Part shown: piece after piece, positions 19,931 through 29,746 of the stretch
How positions within the stretch are numbered: the stretch's first letter is position 1
Layout: each line of letters opens with the position of its first letter
Assembly (NCBI GenBank): GCA_032716605.1
Contig: CM064501.1
Span: forward strand, 20,907,734 to 20,971,733
Direction: 5' to 3'
Length of the DNA stretch: 64,000 bases
From: Paralithodes platypus
Lineage: Eukaryota; Arthropoda; Malacostraca; Decapoda; Lithodidae
Made by a program: the position numbers and the translations under genes
The notes under the pieces: generated by a model
The model's database searches: none
Told to the model about the DNA's origin: nothing
Seen by the model: the letters and a program-made list of their open reading frames with translations, nothing else

Positions 19931-21716
19931 CTATTGTCGTAATTTCTGAAACTTAGTCACTAGCACTATTTGTGCAGCCTCCTTCACACTTGTACAGTGG
20001 TCAATAGAGAAGTCCAGCTCGATGACACTTGCAGTTTCCCTTGCAATCAACCAAGCAGGCACAGTGAAGCAGTAATGAACATCCTTTGCTGGCATCTGGC
20101 AGCCTGGTCCAGTATGGTACCCATTCCTTGGTTCTGTCATTCCATTCCCAACCCCATTCACTTGGGCTTGGAATATCAAAAGTTTTGTACAGAGACCATC
20201 TCCAAATGAAAGCTGTAATGTAGAGTGTTCGCTTTGTGTGCTGGAACAATGCATGCTGGGTAGGTGGAATGGATTCCAGAGGTTTGAGACCAACAGTAAG
20301 CATCAACTTTCTTGCTTCATTGACAGAAGTTGATCTACAGTTGTTACTGTACATCAGCACAATCAAACGTTCCAGACGCTGCATGTGTAACGAGTCAAGA
20401 GTTAGGCTGGTTGGGTCCTGGCTGATGGCGATGAAGGTGTCATTGACCTCAGGAAAAGAGGCCCATGCATTCCACAATGTCATTTTGCCAATTCCAAACA
20501 TTGCAAATGTTACATCACATCCTGTGTATGAATGGAAGAAGGTAAGTGCCTGGCAGCGTTGAGGTCCCAGCTCTTTAGAGATGTGATGAACTGGAATTTA
20601 TTTGAATGTCTTTCCTGACCCAAATCCAATCCACAGCTTTGACAGTTTTAATTGATGAAAGTGGTAGATGGCAAGAACTACCACATCCGGTCTACAGTTC
20701 TGAGGTAGGACTTTGTATGTCCCTGCTCAACAGCATGAAACAAATGTAGCAGCATGCGTGTAGCAGCTTCTTCTTGATAGCAGGGAGACAAGGCTGATCC
20801 ATTAGTTGGCCTGTTACTGAGCACAACGTCAGCCTTTGTAGTCAGTAGATGATACCTTGCATGAACGGTATGCTCAACCAGTTGCTCACTTAGGAACTGG
20901 AACAATTTTTCTTTGTTATATGACTCTGAGGAATTTCTGCCATTCAACTCCCTTTGGAATAGGTATGTTCGCTGATACTCTTGTTCGCCTTCCTTGAGTT
21001 TCACCCCGCTTGGCACGAGTCTGTGATTTGAGACTTGCATCCTTATATGTGTCCCACACAGCACCTAGTCATGTGGTATTATTGGTCATCTGGCTCTCTA
21101 AGAAGGGTAGCAAATGCATATGTCTGTAATCTCCAAACACAGTGGCATGCTGGGGCTTGACAATATGAATGATGGCTGGCATATCCAGCACAAGCACAGA
21201 TGTTTCATTGGCTGCAGGAGAGCGTCTAGGATCAGGCATACCCTTGTCTGCTGTTATCCCAAAGGCCAATTTGTACACTTTCAGCAACAGGCAGCCAAGA
21301 AGAGCTGATTTGGTACCTGACATCAGCTTTCCCCGATCACACAAGGATGGAGGCTCATGCTGATTCTCATGCCTGAAAAAGCCATTTATATCACCATCAG
21401 GTCTTCCCAGTATGGATACAAAGAACTTGGTAATTAGCGCTGCATTTGCCCTTGCTGATCCCAACTTGCATGCACCCTTCTTCAGGTCCACAGGTGGCCG
21501 GTTGCTGAAAGTGTACAAATTGGCCTTTGGGATAACAGCAGACAAGGATTTGGAGCATGTTTGAATTATGTCCCTCACAAACTTAGTATACATGGCCTTG
21601 CCAGTGGTGGAAACTTCCCTCAAGCAACTGACAATTGCTGGATCCATGATTTCACTAGTATCGAGTGTGACAATCAAATAAGCTACACTGATAGACAACA
21701 TGCTGTGTAATGACAT
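19931..21716 (-). pseudogene. Second gene of the uncharacterised family, with Cys-rich (CXC-like) tail
   Basis: Pieces in several frames form one ancestral protein on the minus strand. 21716-21069: MDPAIVSCLREVSTTGKAMY..., RPPVDLKKGAC, VLDMPAIIHIV, FGDYRHMHLLPF. Then VWDTYKDASLKSQTRAKRG near 21050 in another frame. 21064-20678: LFQFLSEQL, ALSPCYQEEAATRMLLHL, RTVD. 20501-20001: MFGIGKMTLW, PSPSEWGWEW, WVPYWTRLPDASKGC. A Cys-rich end follows (C-x-C...C-x3-C-x-C, and KCEGGC near 19970), resembling tesmin/TSO1-type CXC repeats. The -PSP-x3-GW- ending parallels the gene at 3665-6803, so the two look like distant relatives. A 47-bp internal inverted repeat (21242-21288/21501-21547) and several frameshifts show decay. 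Function unknown. Confidence 0.55.
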
Positions 21717-22010
21717 TCAGAATAAGGAATTGATAAACTTAATAATGTACACAAAAATATCTGATAATTTTCCTGTATTTTTTATTGAAAAAACAGCAAA
21801 CTCCTCATCCACTCCAAATGATATCACTAAACGACTAATAAACGAAAATGATATACAAATGTTTAAAGAAACAAAATATTTCAAATCAATTGGCTAAGCA
21901 TTATTGATAAATCAAGTATCCAAGAAGCACTTTCAAAATTCCATAAAGCATTTACAATTTGTTATGAAGAATATTTTCCATTTCGAAAATAAAATTAGTT
22001 TATCGTAATC
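21700..22010 (+). pseudogene. LINE ORF2 fragment between endonuclease and RT
   Basis: The plus frame from 21700 reads SDNFPVFFI, the position of the SDH motif that ends LINE endonucleases. It then has a RLINENDIQMFK...W segment and, past a stop, FHKAFTICYEEYFPF, the style of the linker before RT in CR1/Jockey-like ORF2. About 300 bp only, with stops. Related LINE sequence is at 39068-41530. Confidence 0.5.
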
Positions 22011-22189
22011 GAAAGTGCTGGCTCACTACAGTCAGTCAGACCTTACTCCCACAAGGGGTAGGGAGGATCAGCAAGAGACACTAGAAAGGAAAAAGAGGTG
22101 ACAAGAGAAGAACACATATAACAGTTCACTCACAAAAAGCAAGCACACAAGTATTCAGAAGCACCAATCATTCATCAGGTCCCAAAATC

Positions 22190-23260
22190 AATGGCTTCAC
22201 TTCAGATGTTATACTTCCGGACAAGGTCTCTTCACATCAACATCTGGGATAAAGACCTTCCAGGTTTGTCATTTAAAAGGGTCCAGAGACCTTCATGTAG
22301 TCTGTCTAACAAACTTCCTCCGTTCATTCCTGTCATTTGTTAATTACTTTGCTTCAACCATTCCTTGTTCACACTTTGATACACATTCTGACACCATATT
22401 ATCATACCATCTTCTCGGCTTTCCACGCCTTCTTCTTCCTTCCACTTCACTGACATAGATCCTTTTAACTATTCTTTCTTCATACATTCTTGTCATGTGA
22501 CCATACCATCAGAGAACACTTTCTTCAACCTTTTGCTCTATCAACTTCTTTACTCCACATGCCTCCCTTATGTTCACACTTACTTTGTCTATTCTTCGAA
22601 CTCCACACGCATTTCTTAGCAAATCCATTTTAACTGCTCTTACTCGTCACTTGTCTTTACTATACCATACCAGAGTTTCACATCTATACATCTACTGTAT
22701 GTCGGCGCCAACATACCCTCATGCAATCCTCTCACTGCTTCCGTACTACAGTTTCTGCTCCTAAACGAGGCTTTCATTGCTCCAGCTACCTTTCTTCCTT
22801 GTGTTACTCTGTTTTCTACTTCTCTAGTACATTTTCCCCTTTTCTCAATCATGGCTCCCAGATACATACTGTATATTCTTCTACTAGTTCAAGCTGTTCT
22901 CCATTAATCCTTACGTTACACACAGTGTCTTCCCTTCTGTTTCTCCTACCATTACTTTGCTTTGACTATCATTTACTTTCAGGCCTCGTCTTTCACATAC
23001 TTCCACAAATATCTCCACCATCTGGCACAGGTCATTATCGTCCTCGGCACATAACACTGCGTCATCTGCATACAACACATTACTGACAGTCATTCTGTTC
23101 CCACCACTTCCCATCTCTACTCCCTCGCTTCTTGTTCTGTCATTTACTTCTATCAGTACCCCATCCATGTAGATATTAAACAACCAAGGCGACATCACAC
23201 GTCCTTGTCTCATTCCGACGTGCACATTAAACCAATCACTTATTAATGCGCCATTTATTC
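22190..23260 (-). mobile_element. RTE-like LINE fragment, second family
   Basis: The minus-strand frame 23225-22911 carries the RT core: GMRQGRVMSPWLFNIYMDG and YADDAVLCAE (catalytic YADD intact), then CERRGLKVN and SKVMV. 22867-22640 continues YLGAMIEKRGK...VENRVTQGRK. Further down, RRWYDNM (near 22430) is typical of the RTE-like C-terminus. The protein is related to but distinct from the ATAG-tailed family next to it (23264-25088). That neighbour has apparently inserted at its right edge. Confidence 0.75.
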
Positions 23261-23263
23261 TTC

Positions 23264-25088
23264 TTTCTATCTATTGCCTGACGCCGTGATCACCGAAGGG
23301 GTGGCCACGAACGAACCGCCCCCAAGCACCTCTGTCCCCAGTCAGTCGACGCCCCTCCTCCCTACCAGCACCGCCTTCATCCATATACTTCCTCACTCCA
23401 TCCTTTCACCTCTCCTTCGGTGCACCTTTCCCTCTCTGTCCTTCCACCTCGCTCTCGTACACCCTCTTAGTCATTCTCTCGCTTTCCATACGTTCCATAT
23501 GGCCGAACCATCTCAAGTTGTTCCTTTTCACACTTTCCAGCACATCTACCTCCACACCACACCTCCTTCTTACTTCCTCATTCGTCTGTCTATCCCTCTA
23601 TGTAACTCTGCACGCACTTCTCAAGTAACTCGTTTCCCCCGCTCTCACTCTTGGTCTGAGTCTCTTCCCGAACATCCAAGCTTTGCTTCCGTAAGTTAGT
23701 GTCGGGATTACCACACTGTCATGCAAGGACTTCTTCACTTCCATACTGACCACCCTATTTCTTGTTACTGCTTTCAACATTCCTATAACCCTCTTCCCCT
23801 GTTGCACCCTCTTCCGCACTTCTTCATCCATAGTCCCATCTTTACTCAACACACTGCCCAGATACGTAAATGAGCTGACAATCTCCATAGCCTGACTGTT
23901 CAACTTCACCTCACACTCTGTGGCTTCACCCCTTTCAAAGACCATAACCTTGCTCTTCCCCGCATTTACCTTCAGATTCCGTTTTTCGCACACTGTTCCA
24001 AACACATTTACCAGACCCTGCAACTCCCATTCATTATCTCTCTCATCAGAACTGTATCATCAGCAAACAGCAGTACAGGTAGCTTCCACTCATTTCCCTC
24101 CCTTACCAGCGACACACCAACATTCACTACTCTTCCTTGTATTTCTTTCATGGCTCCATCCATATACACAGTAAACAACCACGGGGACATCACACACCCC
24201 TGTTTCAACCCAACATTCAGGTCAAAGAAGTCGCTCTGCTCATTCTCCACACGTACTGCCGCCTTTGCACCCTCATACATGCTCTTCACTGCTTTCAACA
24301 ACTTGCCATCTACTCCGTATATTCTAAGTACTTTCCACATACCTTCTATATCCACGCTGTCATAGGCCTTCTCCAAATCCATAAAGGCAACACACAGCTT
24401 TTGTTGTTTCTCCAGATAGTTCTCCACAACACAATTCAGGGTAAACATCTGATCTACACATCCTCTTTCCTTCCTAAAACTGCCCTGGTCGTCACCTATT
24501 AATTTCTCCATTCTCACTCTCACTCTCTCAATCACTACCTTACTGTACACCTTCCCTACTACGCTTAGAAGACATATTCCTCGGTGGTTACCACACACTC
24601 CTCTTTCCCCTTTTATAGGGGGACTATTATGCCTGTCTTCCAGTCATCGGGTGCACTCCCCTTCTCCCATGCTAGTTTGCACATATTCCACAGCCATTCG
24701 ATCACTATCTCACCACCATACCTCAACATTTCCCCACTCACTCCAGCTGTTCCTGGTGCTTTCCCCAACTTCACTCTTTTCATGGCTTCCCACACTTCTG
24801 ACCTCCTGATCCCCACCTCCTCCTCCACTACTTTTCTTCTTCTCTCTTCCATACCCCATCCAACTATGTTTGCTGGCGCTTCATTCCTTACATCTAGCAA
24901 CTCGTTGAAGTACTCCCTCCATCTTTTGACTCTCTCTTGCTTCTCGACTAGCATTCTCCCATTCTTATCTTTCACACCCTTACTGTTTCCCTTGCTACCT
25001 TCCCTAACTTTCTTGATTTCTTTCCAGAACAGTTTCTTACACTCCCTCCATTTTACACTCAGATTCCTTCCAAATTCCTCATCTACTC
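23264..25088 (-). mobile_element. RTE-like LINE, RT to 3' end (copy 2)
   Basis: Minus-strand ORF2 is recoverable in three frames. 24975-24613: KDKNGRML..., AMKRVKLGKAPGTAGVSGEM (RT block 1). 24598-24008: NHRGICLLSVVGKVYSKV, MDLEKAYDSVD, LKQGCVMSPWLF, LLFADDTVLM (catalytic ADD intact). 24023-23598 and on to 23271: KSKVMVFERGE, YLGSVLSKDGT, RNNLRWFGHMERM, ending in the RGHPFGDH-type C-terminus. Frameshifts lie near 24015 and 24605. The 3' end is a short ATAG-type tail (23264-23274). It is 5'-truncated near 25088 without an endonuclease. Same family as 1-140, 39981-41070 and 63307-64000. Confidence 0.88.
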
Positions 25089-25286
25089 ACCAGGTGACAA
25101 TCTTGATTTGCTTGGCTTATTGTGTGAAGGCTAGCGATGTGTCGGCAGACATCAGGATACCGATGGTGTATCTGAGCCGTAGGTGGGTGATGTACAATGT
25201 CCTGGATCGTCTGGCATTCAGTAGTGTAAGGTGCTGGAGGACAGGAACAGGCTTAGTTACTTCCCCATAGGTGCCAAGGTGAGCAA
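25089..25286. other. Unassigned spacer
   Basis: About 200 bp between the LINE and the poly-G tract. Nothing recognisable. Confidence 0.3.
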
Positions 25287-25323
25287 GGGGGGGGGGGGGG
25301 GGGGGTGGGGGGGGGGGGGGGGG
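25287..25323 (+). repeat. Poly-G tract
   Basis: A run of about 37 bases, all G except one T near the middle. It could form G-quadruplexes and is also a likely place for assembly or sequencing error. Confidence 0.95.
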
Positions 25324-26509
25324 TTGTCTAATGAGAGCGCTGGTATGTGGCCCAGGCAGGTGCCCGTCGTAAAGTGTCTCCTGTCTAGGTCTAGGTGGCT
25401 AAAGTAAAGAGTAGAAATTTTAACTGTAGAGATTGTAGGAGGGTGGGTTGAGGATTGGGAAGGCTTTTGGAGGGATTAGTGGAGGGAATAATGTGTTGGG
25501 TATGAGTGAAGATAAAGTTAGAAATCGAAGAACAGATGAAGGCTAATAGATTCTGGGATTGACCAGAACACTCCATTGTATTTTATTTAACATTTTCTAA
25601 TGATGTTTTCATTTGCGTTTCTCTCTGGTAAGACCAGCTAGTTCGTCCTCCCGATCATATCGTCGGGATGCACCCACACTGCGATCTGTTGCGGTACCGA
25701 AGCACCGCACCAACCCCAGCTCTAGGCGCACCCCAACTGATACTGATCAGAAATTCTGCTCTACTTAATATCAAAATAACTATATTTTGTATATTATAGT
25801 CATATATTTGCATCCTCCCTACTACACGGCCATGGCCACTCCCGGCCCGAACCCATGAGACTCCGAGGAATCCCACGGGCACAGCCCATGGAAGCCGGAC
25901 AGCTAGTAGTAGCAGGAAATTCAGCATTAATTTGTCTAGATTGTGAAAGTGTGATTCTAAGATCACTAGGTACCAACTCCGGTAGTTGCAGCAGTGCACC
26001 AGCTGCAGGGGGTCACTTTGGAGTGGTCCTATAAGAGTGGTACTGTGGGATTGTTATGTTGGGGCTCGGAGAGACACACGCATGATCGGTTCTATCATGC
26101 GTGCGCTAATGCTGGCCCCCAAACGGTTAGGTCGTGGGATGTGGTCAGCGTATGTGGGGCCCCCTACCAATACAGCTAATCCACATTGCCCTTTAGGTAG
26201 TCTTGTCAGGTTTGTCAAAATCGATAGGTAAGATTCGGGATAGATCATGAAATGCTTCCTCCCAACTACATCGTCCGCGCCGGTCTTTGTCCGAGTCAAT
26301 GGATCACCAAGGATCCACAGACCCTGATCGTACACCGACGCCGGATGATTATAATTGGAGATTTCACATATATATGTTTAGTAAAAGTAAAGTTCTTCAG
26401 TCACCTAGCATTGTGCTCCACTTCTGGGAATGCACCCACCCTCAGTAGCAGAGTCAATACCTTAAAGTTCTGGCTCTGGTTGCATACTCGGGTCATAACT
26501 GCTCTAGAA
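25324..26509. other. Unassigned intergenic block
   Basis: No frame here resembles a known protein. Stretches around 25.65-25.9 and 26.0-26.35 kb are GC-richer than their surroundings and could be fragments of an unclassified repeat. I found no tRNA-like boxes that I would defend. Confidence 0.35.
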
Positions 26510-27646
26510 TTATATTGAGTTATGCCTTTCTTGTTCTCTGTTGTGTATGATTAGTTGTCTCTGATTACCCAGATTTAATTGTACTGTTTTGCTCCATATG
26601 TCTTTGGATAAATTATGTAGCTGAACATTAATGGGGCAGAGTTTTGAATGCAAATGTAATGCTTCATTTGTGACCAGATCTGGGAATTTTATATTATAGA
26701 TAAACCTTAACGATTTGTTTTGAATAATTTGTAATTTGTAGAGATTAGTTTTTGCTGATGTATTTATTGGAATTGGCAGATATGTTAATAGGGGTTTCAT
26801 TAATGCCATACATAGTTTCTCTTTCGTTTTTCTGCTTGATTCCTGGAATCAATGAAGTTTTGTTAGAAGAGCATTTGTCCTATTTTTTATTTGGGTTATA
26901 CGTCCTTGGTAGCCGTTTTTACTGATCTTAAGTCCCAACATCATTCCATCTGTTGCATATTTTGTTTGGTTATTGTTTATTGTTAGCTTTGGGTATTTTT
27001 GTCTTCCGAGTGGAATTACTTTGAACTTTTCTTAGGTTATTTTTTATTTTCCACTTATGTTCGTACCCGTTGATTGACATTATTGTTCTTCGTACGTTAA
27101 TAGTTGCAAAGTTCTTAGACTTGCCTGGTGTGGTGATTATTTGCGTTATGTCATCGGCAAACAAGATATATTCACTATTAGGGATAGGTGGTGGCATGTC
27201 TGACGTGTAAAGTGCATACAGTGTTGGTACTCCGCTTAATAAAGGAATTCTAGGACCTGTATGTGATTTTATATTTATTTGAGCGTATCTGTTGTCAAGG
27301 TAGTGGATGAGTATTTTTTCATATAAAATTGGTAAGGTATACTGTAGTATTTTATACTTTAATCCCAAATGCCACACCTTGTCGAACGCTTTAGGAACAT
27401 CTCTCAACACAATGGTAACCTGGTGTCCCTTGCTTTTAGCTTTTGCTATCATCTCTGTGGCCATGGCTATTGCAGTATGTGTGCCTCTAGTTTTCCTAAA
27501 ACCGTGCTGTCTTGGATTTATTTGATGGTCCAATAGTGTGAGGATTCTGCTATTTATTATTTTCTCTAGTACCTTCCCAAGTATTTCCAGTAGCGATATT
27601 GGTCTGTAGTTTGATATCTGAGTTTTATCTTTATTAGGTTTGGGTA
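26510..27646 (-). pseudogene. Jockey-like LINE copy B: RT core and C-terminus of ORF2
   Basis: Read on the minus strand from the gypsy junction at 27646: NYRPISLLEILGKVLEKI, HGFRKTRGT, a KAFDKVWH block, LLSGVPT and LFADDITQI (catalytic ADD intact). A C-terminal section follows: LGLKI...GYQGRITQIKNR, then LQIIQNKSLRFIYNI down to the stop at 26510. The remainder of the ORF2 RT N-terminus, endonuclease and ORF1 lies beyond the gypsy insertion at 37057-38758. Reading frame and sequence resume across the insertion once one GGTA copy is discounted. Confidence 0.85.
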
Positions 27647-29529
27647 TGTGACGCTTCTGCATAGTAACCACGTGCGGGCATGCGCGCGCGTTGGCTGCCC
27701 AGCCGTTTAGAAACCGGCTGGTGGTAGCCGACCGGCAGGCTTTCCCTTAGTATATATCCTACGACAATGTAACTAATGTCTGGGATATTCTTATGTTGTT
27801 TCACAGCTTGAAGCTGCCCTTATTCTTAACCAATGCATCTTAGTATATTTCATTGTCGATAGTTGATTGTTTCATTATAATATATAAGATGTAAGTCTGG
27901 TGAGAGCGGGAAGAGACGAGCGGTAGAGAGAGACCGGCTTGGGACGTTGCTTCGCGCGGAGAGTCCAGCTTGGGACGAGCCTGAAGCGCTGCCACATGCA
28001 TTTGATTGCAACGTTAGGCTTAGTTTCGACTCATGCACGGGGTAGAGGATTTTGACCAGGCAACTGTGTTGAGTGTTGCCAAGCCTGGGATGTATTCTGC
28101 ATGCCTAGAGGGGGGTCCAGACAGATTCAAGACTCAGAGCTCACCTCATTGTCGTACCCTTCGGACCCCCTTGATATCTATCCCTCTCAACCCCTCTTAG
28201 AAACGTTCTCTCTTACTTTGTATACCTTCTTTCCACTACTTCACCAATATATTTAATTATCCCATCCCCTTGATAGACCTTATATCTATTATTGTATTAA
28301 CGACGAGCTCTCAGATAACTAGATAGGATTTTGGGCCTTATGCAGGGATGTAATTGTTAATGAGACCTAGGAAGCTTTTTTGTTGTCTCATATTTGGTAG
28401 TTTCATGCTTGCTAGTGTGTTCTTGTGTCAGGTTAGCAGGGGCTAGACCGAAGGGGAGGCTTTTTGCTATCCTTTAAGTAAAGTCTGCTGGTGCGAGTCC
28501 CGTGGACCCGCACGACTTTAGTAGGATACCCGTGGGAGTCTGGGGGCATTTTCTTGTCTGTGTCCCTGTGTGTCTAGCGTTGTGTTGTGTGAGGGCCATT
28601 GCCTAGTCCACTCAGCACTGCGCTAGCACGTCTTGCTTTTGTTTTAGGGTCGCCAGGAGAGAGTCAGATACTTGCGATCTGAGTCTCTCAAGAGAGTAAT
28701 TTGGTGCACCGACCTGGGAACGTCCCTAGGCTAGAGCAGGTGGCTCAGCCCGGGTATCCGAAGCCTATATCCTTCCGGCTAGACCTCTGCCACCTGGCAG
28801 ATTAACAGCTAGGGGTTTATTATCTCTGTATGCTTGTTATTGTGCCACAGTCTACCGTTTTTGTGAGCATTGTGAGTCAGGGTGTGGCTTAGAGACTCTA
28901 TCCGAGCAGGCTTGTCTGACTAAGAGTGAGAAGCACACCTGTATATGGTTATGTTGCGAGTTGCTGCCTTTATTTAATTATACCTATGCCATTATACACT
29001 GTAGGTCCTATCACTAGTATTTATTCCTGCTTATGAGTTAAGAGTTCTCTAAATCCGTAACGTACTTTCTTTGCTAAGCATCAGATCCTACAGTAGCCGC
29101 ATGCAGTTTAGAAACCTGCATCTTGTCTAGCTGTACGATGTTTTGAGGACTGTTTGCTTTCACCTTCTTTCACGCAGGGGTGATTAGTTGTATTAATTAA
29201 TGTAACGTTAAATGTGCTTTCTTCTAGTTTGTTATTAAATTGTTTCTGCAATTTAATTCCGTTATCTATCTTTTCCTTGAAGCTTTAAGTCAACTTAATT
29301 GTGTGATCTTTTATATAGCCTGCTTGACTATCAGCAGTCTATAGTGCGTGCACCCTGTAACCGAGTCACAGGATACCTCGTTGTCCAGGCAGGACTCTTG
29401 ACGGTTTAGGGTGGTTTGTTACCTGGGTTTATAGATAAGGGTTGCATCTAGCGTTTTCCGTTGTTGCTTGTTGCCGCATACCTAGTCCAATAGAAAGAGC
29501 CCAGTGTTTATATATCCCAGGACGTAACA
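27647..29529 (+). repeat. 5' LTR of gypsy element
   Basis: 1883 bp, TG...CA ends. Identical in length to the 3' LTR, with a few tens of scattered substitutions by eye (roughly 98% identity). Unusually long for a gypsy LTR. A related third LTR is at 43219-45075. Confidence 0.95.
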
Positions 29530-29549
29530 AATGGCGACCTTGCATAGGA
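29530..29549 (+). promoter_or_regulatory. Primer-binding site of gypsy element
   Basis: Immediately 3' of the 5' LTR, after AA, the sequence TGGCGACCTTGCATAGG starts with the TGG that pairs with a tRNA CCA end. The exact primer tRNA is not assigned. Confidence 0.75.
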
Positions 29550-29746
29550 TTTACTGAACAGAGGAATATAGTGGTCATTTGTTTTGAGATTCCTTATGAT
29601 TAGAGGAATATAGTGAACATAAATTTTTTTTTTTTTGGAGCAACCAATATAACACATTAAAGACTTTAAATAACATTAGTATATACATACTTGCATAGGA
29701 GATAAGGCACATTCTATAACCGTGATAATTACTGCAGTACACAAAC

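Noticed and set aside
23274..24598. Plus-strand frames opposite the RTE-like elements (Ser/Pro/His-rich)
   Set aside because: Antisense shadows of ORF2; the minus strand carries the RT motifs and intact ADD box.
25994..26350. GC-richer segment considered as a small nuclear RNA or tRNA-derived SINE
   Set aside because: I could not place A/B boxes, Sm site or conserved snRNA sequence with confidence.
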